This document shows positions 17,972 through 26,706 of a stretch of DNA of 64,000 nt, in pieces. The stretch is from contig NZ_JAERJA010000005.1 of assembly GCF_016827675.1 (NCBI RefSeq), positions 62,001 to 126,000 on the forward strand, read 5' to 3'. Under the pieces are notes generated by a model, which made no database searches, was not told the DNA's origin, and worked only from the letters and a program-made list of their open reading frames with translations. Both the position numbers and the translations under genes were made by a program. Position 1 is the stretch's first letter, and the number at the start of each line of letters is the position of its first letter. Source of the stretch: Nocardioides limicola (GTDB lineage: Bacteria; Actinomycetota; Actinomycetes; Propionibacteriales; Nocardioidaceae).

Positions 17972-18469
17972 ATGACCCAGGACCTGATCGACTCCTTCTG
18001 GCAGGTCGCGCGTGTCCGCGCGAACCTCAACCGACTCTCGATCTACACCGGGCCGCAGCCCCTCGATGCGATCACGCCACCCGCCTGGGCCTTCGGCGCG
18101 ACCCCCGAGCACGCCGACGAGCTGCTGGCGCTGGTCCTCGCTGGCACCAAGACCGCCACCTCGACGGCCCTGTGGGACATCGAGGCTGACCCCGACGAAC
18201 CGATGCCCGAGCGGGGCGGGCTCTCCATCCTCCTGGACGGTTCGAGCCGCCCGCGCGCGCTGATCGTGACCAGCGCGGTGTCCGTGGTGCCGTTCGACGA
18301 GGTCGACGCCGACCACGCCCGGGCCGAAGGCGAAGGGGACCGCACGCTCGAGCACTGGAGCGAGGTCCACCAACGCTTCTTCACCGAGCACGCCGCCCAC
18401 GACCGCGGCTTCTCCCCCACCATGCCGGTGGTCCTCGAACGGTTCGAGGTGTTGTACGACGGGTCCTGA
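17972..18469 (+). CDS. ASCH domain protein
   Basis: The 165-residue protein has the ASCH beta-barrel signatures: AFGATPEHADELLALVLAGT followed by KTATSTALWDIE, GGLSILLDGSSRPRALIV and EGDRTLEHWSEVHQRFF. The fold is related to PUA and is proposed to bind RNA or modified nucleotides; some members cleave acylated cytidines. ATG 17972 (MTQDLIDSFW) fits the family N-terminus better than a longer frame to 17951. It may be cotranscribed with the IclR gene 29 bases upstream, although the functions look unrelated. Confidence 0.85.
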   Translation: MTQDLIDSFWQVARVRANLNRLSIYTGPQPLDAITPPAWAFGATPEHADELLALVLAGTKTATSTALWDIEADPDEPMPERGGLSILLDGSSRPRALIVTSAVSVVPFDEVDADHARAEGEGDRTLEHWSEVHQRFFTEHAAHDRGFSPTMPVVLERFEVLYDGS

Positions 18470-18480
18470 CCGGGCGCGGC

Positions 18481-19626
18481 TCAGAAGCCGAGCTCGCGGC
18501 CGATGAGCTCCTTCATGATCTCGTTGGAGCCGGCCCAGATCTTGGTGACCCGGGCGTCGCGCCAGGCACGAGCGACGCGGTACTCGTTCATGAAGCCGTA
18601 GCCGCCATAGATCTGCACGCAGTGGTCGAGGACCTCACCCTGGGTGTCCGAGGACCACCACTTCGCCTTCGCCGCCTCGACCGCGGACAGTTCGCCGACC
18701 GAGTGCGCGGCCACGCACTTGTCCATGTAGGCCTCACAGACCTCGACCTTGGTGACCAGTTCAGCGAGCAGGAACTTGATGTGCTGGAACTTGCCGATGG
18801 GCTGGCCGAACGCCTGCCGTTCTTTGGCGTACTGGATGGTCTCCTCGAGGATCTGCTTGGCGTGCGCGGTGTTCGCGATGGCGCAGGCGATCCGCTCCTG
18901 GGGCAGCTTCTGCATCATGTGGACGAAGCCCATGTTCAGCTCGCCGACGATGTCGTCGTCGGTGCAGCGCACGCTCTCGAAGAAGAGCTCCGCGGTGTCG
19001 GACTCCTCCATGCCGACCTTGTCCAGCTTGCGACCCCGACTGAAGCCCTCCTTGTCCGCATCGATGGCGAACAGGGTGATCCCCTTGGGCCCCTTCTCCG
19101 GGTCGGTGCGGACCGCGGTCACCACCATGTCGCAGGAGAAGCCGTTGGTGATGAAGGTCTTGGAGCCGTTGATGACCCACTCATCCCCGTCGCGGACCGC
19201 GGTGGTCTTCAACGCGGCCAGGTCGGAGCCGCCGGACGGCTCGGTCATCCCGATCGCCAGCAGGCACTCACCCGAGGCGACCTTGGGCAGGTACTTCTGC
19301 TTCTGCGCCTCGGTGCCGAGTTCGACCAGGTACGGCGCAGTGATGTCGGCGTGGATGCCCACACAGGTCGGCAGCGCGGCGTTGACCTTGGCCAACTCCT
19401 CCTCAAGGATCGCGTTGAAGCGGAAGTCGTCGGCCCCGGCGCCGCCGTACTCCTCGGGGATCGCCAGACCCAGGAATCCCTGCGCACCCGCCTCGAGCCA
19501 GAACTCGCGCGGCAGGGCCTTGTCGGCGATGTACTGCTCGCTGTGGGGGATCACGGAGCGTTCGAGCCAGGTGCGCACCGACTCGCGGAAGGACTCGTGG
19601 TCGGCGTCGTAGATGTCGCGCTTCAT
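18481..19626 (-). CDS. Acyl-CoA dehydrogenase
   Basis: The 381-residue flavoenzyme is a normal-length acyl-CoA dehydrogenase. It has the mixed N-terminal domain (GFLGLAIPEEYGGAGADDFR), the FAD-binding signature LLAIGMTEPSGGSDLAALKT, and the C-terminal four-helix bundle ending CVQIYGGYGFMNEYRVARAW with RDARVTKIWAGSNEIMKELI. The catalytic Glu is expected in the GxxE(I) segment near the C-terminus. ATG 19626 (MKRDIYDADHESF) is preferred; ATG 19635 adds three residues. Substrate chain length cannot be told from the sequence. Confidence 0.92.
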   Translation of the reverse strand: MKRDIYDADHESFRESVRTWLERSVIPHSEQYIADKALPREFWLEAGAQGFLGLAIPEEYGGAGADDFRFNAILEEELAKVNAALPTCVGIHADITAPYLVELGTEAQKQKYLPKVASGECLLAIGMTEPSGGSDLAALKTTAVRDGDEWVINGSKTFITNGFSCDMVVTAVRTDPEKGPKGITLFAIDADKEGFSRGRKLDKVGMEESDTAELFFESVRCTDDDIVGELNMGFVHMMQKLPQERIACAIANTAHAKQILEETIQYAKERQAFGQPIGKFQHIKFLLAELVTKVEVCEAYMDKCVAAHSVGELSAVEAAKAKWWSSDTQGEVLDHCVQIYGGYGFMNEYRVARAWRDARVTKIWAGSNEIMKELIGRELGF

Positions 19627-19876
19627 GCCGCCCATACTACCCGTCGGTAACGACCAGGTCGCGCCCCACGGACCGCGCAGAACCACCGGCCCACAGCCCC
19701 CGTCCCGAGCCAGCGAACCGGGCAGTGTGACGTAGGTCGCAATTCCGGAGATCGGCGCGTGTGGCCCGACATCGTTCGCTCCTGCTGGGGGTAGGCTGGA
19801 TGAACACCAAGTTCACGGGGACAGTGGTGGCTGATCGTGGGGAGCGATTCAGACGCCAACACGACACGGAGAGTGA

Positions 19877-20674
19877 ATGCCGGTGGTTCCGCAGGAGCGT
19901 GCAGGAAGCGTCATGTCCATCACGCACCCCCCGCGCCCGCACCGCCGGCCTGAGTCCGGAGGGAACCCCGAGACCGTGAACCCACCCATGGGTCGTCGCG
20001 AACGACTCCGCAAAGAGGCCACCGAAGAGATCCTCGAGACCGCCCGCGGGCTGCTGGAGAGCGCCCCGGACGGAGGGTTCTCGCTGAGGGCGGTGGCTCG
20101 TGGGATGGGGATGGCGCCGTCGGCGATCTATCGGTACTTCGACTCCCGGCAGGCGCTCGCGCAGGCACTGGCCGAGGAGGCCTGTCGCCGGGCTCTCGGG
20201 GAGTTCGAGCAAGCCCTGGCCGGCGCCACGAGCCATCGCGAACGTGTCGAACGGCTGGCGGCGAGCTACCGGTCGTGGGCGCTGCGGCACCCGGCCGAGT
20301 ACTCCTTGATCGTCGGGGTCAACCAACCCGGCGACGACGACGCTGACCATTCCCCGCACGTGCTCAACCGGCTCCTGCTGCTGCCCCTGCGGGATGTCTG
20401 CGTCGCCGCAGCACGCGAAGGCAAGCTCAACCTGCGCCGGACCGAGCAGATGCCCACGGAGCTTCGCCTGGCGGCACCCGCGCAGACGTGGCTCGATCTG
20501 GGCGAGGACCTCGATGCGCGGTACGCCGGGTTGCTGGTCGCCGCCACCGCCGCACTGCACGGCATCGTCTCCTCGGAACTGTTCGGTCACGCCGGCGATG
20601 TCATCGACGAGCCGGAACTGCTCTTCGACGTCTACGTGAAGCTGACCCTGGACTCGCTGGGCTTCACCGACTGA
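19877..20674 (+). CDS. TetR-family regulator
   Basis: The 265-residue protein has a Pro-rich head, then a TetR DNA-binding domain (about 40-95) with FSLRAVARGMGMAPSAIYRY and a C-terminal domain with WALRHPAEYSLIVGV. It is related to the regulator at 14752. ATG 19877 has GGAG five bases before it; ATG 19913 (MSITHPP) is also plausible. Its last 11 bases overlap the end of the convergent sirtuin gene. The target is unknown; the acyl-CoA dehydrogenase, divergent across about 250 bases, is one candidate. Confidence 0.88.
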   Translation: MPVVPQERAGSVMSITHPPRPHRRPESGGNPETVNPPMGRRERLRKEATEEILETARGLLESAPDGGFSLRAVARGMGMAPSAIYRYFDSRQALAQALAEEACRRALGEFEQALAGATSHRERVERLAASYRSWALRHPAEYSLIVGVNQPGDDDADHSPHVLNRLLLLPLRDVCVAAAREGKLNLRRTEQMPTELRLAAPAQTWLDLGEDLDARYAGLLVAATAALHGIVSSELFGHAGDVIDEPELLFDVYVKLTLDSLGFTD

Positions 20675-21365
20675 GCCGACGCGCGGTCAGCTCGGCGACC
20701 CAGGCCGGCACCAGCATCGACGCCGGACCGTGCCGGGCATCGCGGAACCACACCGTGCCCTGACTCGGCTCGAGGTTGAGCTCGACAGTATGGGCGCCCC
20801 ACAGCCGGGCCAGTTGGACGAAGCCGGCGGCCGGATACACCGCCCCGGACGTGCCGATGGACACGAAGAGGTCCGCCGCCGCCAGTGCGGCTTCGATCCG
20901 GTCCATCTGCCGGGGCACCTCCCCGAACCAGACGATGTCGGGCCGCAGCGACGCGGCACCGCATCCCGGGCACGGCGGACCGTCGGCAAGGGGGGCCGTC
21001 CACGGGCACCGCCCGTCACACGACGTACACCAGGCCGAGCGCAGCTGGCCGTGCATGTGCACCAGTCGCCGTGAACCGGCCCGCTCGTGCAGGTCGTCCA
21101 CGTTCTGGGTGACCAGCAACAGATCGTCACCCAGCGTCTCCTCGAGTTCGGCCAGGGCCAGGTGGGCCGGATTCGGCGTCACCAGTTCGAGTTGGGCACG
21201 CCGAGCGTCATAGAAGGCGTGCACCAGCGCAGGGTCACGCTCGAAACCCTCCGGGGTGGCCACGTCGGCAACCGAATGCCCCTCCCAGAGGCCGCCGGCG
21301 TCGCGGAAGGTGGACACCCCACTCTCCGCAGAGATGCCTGCTCCGGTGAGCACCACGACCTTCAT
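20664..21365 (-). CDS. cobB: NAD-dependent protein deacylase (Sir2 family)
   Basis: The 233-residue sirtuin has the NAD loop GAGISAESGVSTFRDAGG, TQNVDDLHERAG, catalytic His105 in VHMHGQ, and a zinc site of Cys113, Cys116, Cys132 and Cys135. Tyr52 and Arg55 in FYDARR form the class III pair that recognises acidic acyl groups, so desuccinylase/demalonylase activity is expected as well as deacetylation. It overlaps the end of the convergent TetR gene by 11 bases. Confidence 0.93.
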   Translation of the reverse strand: MKVVVLTGAGISAESGVSTFRDAGGLWEGHSVADVATPEGFERDPALVHAFYDARRAQLELVTPNPAHLALAELEETLGDDLLLVTQNVDDLHERAGSRRLVHMHGQLRSAWCTSCDGRCPWTAPLADGPPCPGCGAASLRPDIVWFGEVPRQMDRIEAALAAADLFVSIGTSGAVYPAAGFVQLARLWGAHTVELNLEPSQGTVWFRDARHGPASMLVPAWVAELTARRLSR

Positions 21366-21463
21366 GGAGGGAGCCTAGTGAAGAAGATTCACGTCTCGGG
21401 TGGTTTGAACCGATCGGCCAGTGGGTAGAACCTCCCTTGACGCATCGGCGGAGGAGGCAGCCA

Positions 21464-21769
21464 GTGGAAGTGGATCCCGACGAGCTCGACGACGCAGCCC
21501 GCCTGCTGCGCGACCTGACCGGCGAGCCGGACGGCTACGAGTTCACCGGCACCCGGGTCACGGGTCAGAACTTCGGCGACCCCGAGCTGGCCGCCTGGGT
21601 CGACGCCGTCTTCGGCAACTGCCAGCAAGCCGGAGCGCTCCTGCACGCGGCAGCCGCCCGGATGGCCGAGGACCTGGTCGCTCAGGCCGCCGACTACCGC
21701 GACACCGACGCACGGGAAGCCGACCAGTTCACCCGACTCCTGCCGCCGACCATGGGAGGACCACTGTGA
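21464..21769 (+). CDS. Small WXG100-like helical protein (putative type VII secretion partner)
   Basis: The 101-residue protein starts at GTG 21464 (VEVDPDELDDAARLL) after GGAGGAGG at 21450-21457; a TTG at 21437 in the same frame is weaker. It is helical with a central Asn-Phe-Gly-Asp turn and ends ADQFTRLLPPTMGGPL. Size, charge and its GTGA overlap with the next gene resemble the small ESX/WXG100-type partners that precede secreted cargo, although a canonical WXG triplet is missing. The family call is an inference from layout. Confidence 0.6.
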   Translation: MEVDPDELDDAARLLRDLTGEPDGYEFTGTRVTGQNFGDPELAAWVDAVFGNCQQAGALLHAAAARMAEDLVAQAADYRDTDAREADQFTRLLPPTMGGPL

Positions 21770-23112
21770 GCTGGACGCTGACCCGGGCCGAGCTCGGACA
21801 GACCGACGACCACTTGATGCTGATCCCCGGCAGCGTGACCACGGTGCAGAGCAACGCCACCCGCTTCGGCAACGAGCGGGCCAGCATGGAGGAGATACTC
21901 GACGGCATCAAGCGGATCCGCACGCCCAGTTGGGGCGGTGTCCCCGGATGGCTCTTCGAGAACAACCTCAACCTTCAGGTTGAACGGTGGCAGGAATACG
22001 TGAAGGTGCTGGACATCGCCGAGCAGGCGCTGACCAGCTATGCCGACGACCTGTCCCAGGCCCAGGTGGAGGCCCGTGAGGCTCTGCAGCTGTGGAACGA
22101 GGGTGTCGGCGAATCCGAGGAGGCGATCCAGGCCTACAACGCGTCCGTCGCGGCGTACAACACCTTCATCTCCTCCACCGCCTGCCAGGCGCCGGGCGCG
22201 CCGCCGGCGATGGGGCCTGCTCACCCCGGCCAGTTCGTCGACCCGGGCGAGGCCAAGCGGCGGGAGGCCCAGGAGATGCTCGCCCAGGCCCGTGCCGACC
22301 TGGCGGCTGCGGCTCGGACCGCGACGGTGAAGCTTGGCAACACCCCCGGTGGGCGGACCGAGGGCGGCGTCGACGTGGGTAGTGGGAGCACCGAGTGGTC
22401 GGGGCCGAGCATCGACTGGGAGCTATGGGACAGCAAGTTCGGCGACCCCAAGCACGGTTCCTCCGGCTACGAGACCGGTGCCCCGGAGAGCTCGTGGAAG
22501 ATCGACCTGGCCACCTTCGAGGCCGAGGGCAGCGTCGTCAACATCAACGGCTCCTACGAGAACTACCACGGGTCGGTCAAGGTCAATGCCGACGGCTCGA
22601 TCCAACTCATCCAGGGCTCGGCGAAGGCGTCGTTCGGCATCGACGGCAACGGTCTGCAGGCCTCCGCCAATGCCCAGTTCAACCTGCTCAGAGCCGAGGG
22701 CTCGGTCGGTGCTGAGTGGGGCATCGTCGAGGCGGGTGCCAGCGGCTACGCGCAGGTCGGCGCCGAGGCGTCGGGGAACCTGCACGTCGGCCCCACCGGG
22801 GTGCACGCCAACGGTGAACTCTTCGCCGGCGCCCGGGCCGGCGCGGAGGCCACCGTGGACGTCGGTGGCGTGGGGGCCAAGGGTGGCGCCGAGGCCTGGG
22901 CAGGAGTCGGCGCCAGCGGCCATGTCGACCTCGGATACAGCGACGGCAAGTTCACCATCGGCGGGTCAGGCGGTCTGGCGCTCGGAGTGGGCGGCAAGGT
23001 GGAGCTCAACCTCACTGTCGACGTCGGCAAGGTCACCGACACCGTGTCCAGTGCTGCGGACACGGTCGGCGGTTGGGTCTCGAGCGGCGCTGAGAAACTC
23101 AAGATCTGGTGA
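21766..23112 (+). CDS. Putative type VII-secreted protein with Gly/Ala-rich repeat C-terminus
   Basis: The 448-residue protein starts at GTG 21766, overlapping the previous stop, with GGGAGGA before it. Residues 1-160 match the N-terminal helical domain of putative T7SS-secreted proteins: GWLFENNLNLQVERWQEYVK, then ALTSYADDLSQAQVEAREAL and Trp near 112. A linker follows. Residues about 240-430 form a Gly/Ala/Val-rich stretch of alternating beta-like units (NAQFNLLRAEGSVGAEWGIV, ASGYAQVGAEASGNLHVG, GGSGGLALGVGGKVELNLTV). The C-terminus is the amphipathic segment SSAADTVGGWVSSGAEKLKI. No known catalytic toxin domain is seen. Confidence 0.7.
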   Translation: MSWTLTRAELGQTDDHLMLIPGSVTTVQSNATRFGNERASMEEILDGIKRIRTPSWGGVPGWLFENNLNLQVERWQEYVKVLDIAEQALTSYADDLSQAQVEAREALQLWNEGVGESEEAIQAYNASVAAYNTFISSTACQAPGAPPAMGPAHPGQFVDPGEAKRREAQEMLAQARADLAAAARTATVKLGNTPGGRTEGGVDVGSGSTEWSGPSIDWELWDSKFGDPKHGSSGYETGAPESSWKIDLATFEAEGSVVNINGSYENYHGSVKVNADGSIQLIQGSAKASFGIDGNGLQASANAQFNLLRAEGSVGAEWGIVEAGASGYAQVGAEASGNLHVGPTGVHANGELFAGARAGAEATVDVGGVGAKGGAEAWAGVGASGHVDLGYSDGKFTIGGSGGLALGVGGKVELNLTVDVGKVTDTVSSAADTVGGWVSSGAEKLKIW

Positions 23113-23130
23113 ATGTGTGAGGGTGGAGAC

Positions 23131-23628
23131 ATGAAGCAACTGCCTGTCCCGTTGGAGTTCCGGCTGCCGAACGAGCACTGGGAGCCGATGGTGCCCGAGA
23201 CACTCGGGGTTGAGTACGCCGCCTTCCTCGCGGTGCGTCGCAACCTCGACCCGGCGTACTCGCCGACGATCACGATCAGCGGCGACTACCGACTCGACGA
23301 GGCGACGCTGTCCGACATCGCCGACGAGGCGGTCGCGAAGTACCAGGGCCAGGTCGACCAGCTCCGGCTGTTGCAACGCCAGGACATCGGCTCGGCCGAG
23401 GCTCCCGGGATCAGCCAGCTGATCGGCATGAGCGCCCCCATCGACGGGACGCACTTCGACCTGCGGCAGGGGCAGATCCTGATGGCCCTGATCGATCAGG
23501 ACGACCCGACCAAGCGGGTGGTGCTGATCTACACGCTCAGCTGCACCGCCGACCAGCTCGCCCAGATGTCGGGGGAGTTCCAGGAGTTCCTCGCCTCCAC
23601 CCGACCGTTCCCCGAGCAGCAGGGTTGA
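23131..23628 (+). CDS. DcrB/LpqN-like small protein in the secretion-cargo operon
   Basis: The 165-residue protein starts at ATG 23131 after GGTGGAG, 18 bases past the cargo stop; a GTG-like longer form from 23113 is less likely. It opens PVPLEFRLPNEHWEP and has alternating strands and helices ending SGEFQEFLASTRPFP, a layout seen in DUF1795/DcrB and LpqN-like proteins. It has no signal peptide, so it is probably cytosolic. Proteins of this type often sit beside ESX cargo genes; chaperone or immunity roles are possible but unproven. Confidence 0.65.
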   Translation: MKQLPVPLEFRLPNEHWEPMVPETLGVEYAAFLAVRRNLDPAYSPTITISGDYRLDEATLSDIADEAVAKYQGQVDQLRLLQRQDIGSAEAPGISQLIGMSAPIDGTHFDLRQGQILMALIDQDDPTKRVVLIYTLSCTADQLAQMSGEFQEFLASTRPFPEQQG

Positions 23629-23640
23629 CCCCGGAGTCCG

Positions 23641-24180
23641 TCAGTCGAACCAGCCGAGCGAGAACGCCAGGATCAGCACGACGGCCGAGATCAGGGCTCC
23701 AACGCCGCCGATCAGCGCGAACACCAGACCGAGCTTGGCGTAGCCACTCATCCGGTAGCGCAGCCCCAGGTGCTTGCCGATGTCGGTGACCACGCGACGC
23801 CCCTCCTCGGAGTGGAAGGTGTAGTCGACCACCCGGGTGAACTCACCCCGCTCGTTGAAGGCCCAGGTCTTCTCGAATCCGGATCGGATCACCCGGCCCT
23901 TGACCACCTCGGCCGAGCCGGCGATCCGGGGGATGCCCGCCACCCACTCGACCCGCTTCTCCACATCGAGCACCCGGAACCAGCCGTCGCCGACCGTCAC
24001 CCGATGGTCCACGGCGTACTTCAGGCCGGCCTTGTTCAAGATGCCGTACCAGGTCGCGTCGGCAACATCGATCCGGACGTCGAACCCCTGATCCGTCGAC
24101 GTCACCTGGTACGGCGTGCCCGCGAAGGCGTCGCGCACCCGACGCTCGAACTCGTAGGCAACTCCCGAGAGCTGGGCCAT
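23641..24180 (-). CDS. Hypothetical protein with C-terminal membrane segment
   Basis: The 179-residue protein starts at ATG 24180 after GGAAGGGA; a longer frame to 24213 is not supported. Residues 1-140 look like a soluble alpha/beta domain (RRVRDAFAGTPYQVTSTDQG, FRVLDVEKRVEWVAG). A pair of membrane segments follows at the end (LGLVFALIGGVGALISAVVL, ending FSLGWFD). It converges on the secretion-cargo operon with 12 bases between, so it is not cotranscribed with it. The family is not recognised. Confidence 0.7.
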   Translation of the reverse strand: MAQLSGVAYEFERRVRDAFAGTPYQVTSTDQGFDVRIDVADATWYGILNKAGLKYAVDHRVTVGDGWFRVLDVEKRVEWVAGIPRIAGSAEVVKGRVIRSGFEKTWAFNERGEFTRVVDYTFHSEEGRRVVTDIGKHLGLRYRMSGYAKLGLVFALIGGVGALISAVVLILAFSLGWFD

Positions 24181-24295
24181 CACGTTCCCTTCCGCAGAGG
24201 ACCTCCCGGCCAACCCTAGGACATCTCGACCGGCGCTCCGCTCCGGTTCTGCCCGACCGGCTGCATCCGGGGCCGCGAGTTGGCACCATGGGGGG

Positions 24296-25933
24296 ATGGT
24301 CAGTCCCGAGGCCGGCGTCGATCTCGCCGACGCCCGAGCGGCGTACCAGCGTCGCGACTGGGTCGCGGCCCGGGACGCCTACCAGCGGGCCCACAGCCTG
24401 ACCCCACTGGACCTCGACGACCTGTACGCCGCCGGCAACTGTCACTGGTGGCTGGGCGAGCTGCCCGCCTCGGTGCCGCTGCTGCAGGAGGCCTACCGTC
24501 AGGCGGCCGCCACGGCCCAGCCAGGTCCGGCCGGCCGGATCGCTCTCGACATCGCGTACACCCTGCAGATGATCGACGAATCCGCCCAGGCGTCGGGCTG
24601 GATGAGTCGCGCCTACCGATGTGCCGGCGAGGATCCCGAGGATGCCGTGAACGGCTACCTGCGCTACATCGAGTTCGAGTCCGCCCTCGGCGGCAACGAG
24701 CTCGAGCAGGCCGCCACCCTTGCCCGCAGCATTCAGACCGCCGGTGACCGCCATCGGGAACCGACACTCGCCGCGTTGGGGGTGCTGGCCGAGGGCCGGG
24801 TGCTGATCCGCCGCGGCGAACTCGGGCGGGGTCTGGCGCTTCTGGACGAGGCGATGGTGGCCGCGCTCTCCGACGATCTTCCCCCGGACTGGGCGGGCAA
24901 TATCTACTGCAACCTGATGGCGGTGTGCGAGGAGATCGCCGACCTGCAGCGGGCCGGGGAGTGGACGGCCGCCACGGCACGCTGGTGCGACAGCATGCCC
25001 GCCGGGTCGGGACCGTTCATGGGGATCTGCCGGGTGCATCGCGCGCATCTCCACTACCTGCAGGGGGACTGGTCGAAGGCGGAGCGGGAAGCCCGACTGG
25101 TGATCGACCGCGACCATGCGTTCGTGGTCTCCATCGTCGCCGAGGCGCACTACCTGCTCGGTGAACTGTCGCGGCAGCGCGGCGACCTGGCCGGGGCCGA
25201 CCGGGAGTTCACCGCCGCGCACGCCCTGGGTCGTGACCCGCAGCCGGGGGTGGCCCTGCTGCAGGCGGACCGCGGCGATACCGCCCGGGCGAACGTGTCG
25301 ATCGGATCCGCGCTCGAGAGCTGCTCCGGCGACGCCGCCGCCCGGGGACGACTGCTCTCTGCCGCCGTCGAGATCGCGCTGGCGGCTGACGATCTGGGGG
25401 CGGCCCGCGGGTTCAGCGACGAGCTCGCCGCCGTGGCGGTCGCGTTCCCCACCCCGGGGTTCGAGGCCGCCAGTGCCTACGCCCTGGGGTTGGTCCGGCT
25501 CGCCGAGGACGAGGGGGCCGCGGCGCTGCCGCTGTTCCGTCAGGCGTTGCAGAGCTGGCAGTCGGTGAAGGCGCGGGCTCGGGTGGAGCAGGCCAGGCTG
25601 GGGTTGGCCCGCAGTTATGAGCTGGTCGGGGATCCGGAGGCCGCCGGCCGGGAGCGGGCGGCGGCCAGGGTGCTGCACCATGAGCTCGGCGACCCGTCGG
25701 CCCAGGACGGCGCGCCGTTGCCCGGTGGCCTCACGCCCCGGGAGGCCGAAGTCGTCTGCCTGGTGGCCGGGGGGCGCAGCAACCAGGAGATCGCCGACGT
25801 CCTGGTGCTGAGCGTGCGGACCGTGGAGCGCCACCTGGCGATGGTCTATCAGAAGCTCGGGGTCAGCGGTCGGAGCGCCCGCGCGGCGGCGGCGTCGTTC
25901 GCGCACCGCGAGGGGCTGATCGAGACCCGCTGA
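24296..25933 (+). CDS. LuxR-family regulator with TPR-like helical repeats
   Basis: The 545-residue protein has an N-terminal tetratricopeptide-like array from about 5 to 450 (ADARAAYQRRDWVAARDAYQ, HYLLGELSRQRGDLAGADRE). A C-terminal LuxR helix-turn-helix (about 475-540) reads GLTPREAEVVCLVAGGRSNQ, then EIADVLVLSVRTVERHLAMV. There is no ATPase domain, in contrast to the large regulator at 31698. ATG 24296 follows a weak ribosome-binding site. The target is unknown. Confidence 0.88.
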   Translation: MVSPEAGVDLADARAAYQRRDWVAARDAYQRAHSLTPLDLDDLYAAGNCHWWLGELPASVPLLQEAYRQAAATAQPGPAGRIALDIAYTLQMIDESAQASGWMSRAYRCAGEDPEDAVNGYLRYIEFESALGGNELEQAATLARSIQTAGDRHREPTLAALGVLAEGRVLIRRGELGRGLALLDEAMVAALSDDLPPDWAGNIYCNLMAVCEEIADLQRAGEWTAATARWCDSMPAGSGPFMGICRVHRAHLHYLQGDWSKAEREARLVIDRDHAFVVSIVAEAHYLLGELSRQRGDLAGADREFTAAHALGRDPQPGVALLQADRGDTARANVSIGSALESCSGDAAARGRLLSAAVEIALAADDLGAARGFSDELAAVAVAFPTPGFEAASAYALGLVRLAEDEGAAALPLFRQALQSWQSVKARARVEQARLGLARSYELVGDPEAAGRERAAARVLHHELGDPSAQDGAPLPGGLTPREAEVVCLVAGGRSNQEIADVLVLSVRTVERHLAMVYQKLGVSGRSARAAAASFAHREGLIETR

Positions 25934-26103
25934 GTGGCTGGGCTGAGTGACCCGGTCGAGTGGCCGCGTCGAGTGGCCGAACTGAGTGATGAGTTGGGTG
26001 GCGGGTTGGGTGCCAGCACCCATGTCGTACGACGTCAGTCGCCGTAGCGTCGAAGTCCACCGACGCCGCATGGTCGGTGACCATCCCACGATCGGAGACA
26101 GCG

Positions 26104-26706
26104 ATGAACACCCGACTTTCCGAGGCGCCTGCCCCGCCACGCACCGAGCATCCAGCGGTGCGGACGTTGGTGCTCGCCTTCACCAACGACCCGGTGATCC
26201 GGTGGATCTACCCCGACGCCGGCCGCTACCTCGCCCACTTCCCGGAGGTCGCCACCCTGCTCGGGGCGGCGGCGTTCGAGGCCGGCACCGTCGACCACAC
26301 CTCGGACGGCAGCGGCGCCGCGCTGTGGGTGCCGCCGAACTCGCCCGCGGACCCCGAGGCTGCCGGCGAGTTGCTGGCCCGCAGCGTGGCCCCGGAGCGC
26401 CTCGAGGTCATGTTCGCCTTCCTGGGTCAGGTCGACGAGTTCCACCCGACCACCCCGCACTGGTACCTACCCTTCATCGGAGTCGACCCCCGGCACCAGG
26501 GGCGTGGCGTCGGGTCGGCGCTGCTGCGCACGGCGCTGGCCAGGGTCGACGGGGACGGGGTCGGCGCCTATCTGGAGGCCTCCAGCGAAGGGAACCGGGC
26601 GCTCTATGAGCGGCACGGGTTCCAGGTGCAGGGCGAGATCCGGGTGGCGGACTCGCCGCCGTTGTGGCCGATGTGGCGCCCGGCGGTCTCGGACGGTGTG
26701 CGATGA
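26104..26706 (+). CDS. GNAT-family N-acetyltransferase
   Basis: The 200-residue protein has the acetyl-CoA binding motif A, IGVDPRHQGRGVGSALL near 130-147, and the usual C-terminal ALYERHGFQVQGEI. ATG 26104 has GGAG eight bases upstream. The ATGA overlap with the methyltransferase gene suggests an operon. The substrate is unknown. Confidence 0.88.
   Translation: MNTRLSEAPAPPRTEHPAVRTLVLAFTNDPVIRWIYPDAGRYLAHFPEVATLLGAAAFEAGTVDHTSDGSGAALWVPPNSPADPEAAGELLARSVAPERLEVMFAFLGQVDEFHPTTPHWYLPFIGVDPRHQGRGVGSALLRTALARVDGDGVGAYLEASSEGNRALYERHGFQVQGEIRVADSPPLWPMWRPAVSDGVR

Noticed and set aside
25934-26040. Short GAGTGGC/GGTTGGGT-like repeats after the LuxR gene
   Set aside because: Irregular low-complexity sequence of about 100 bases without consistent unit length or symmetry.
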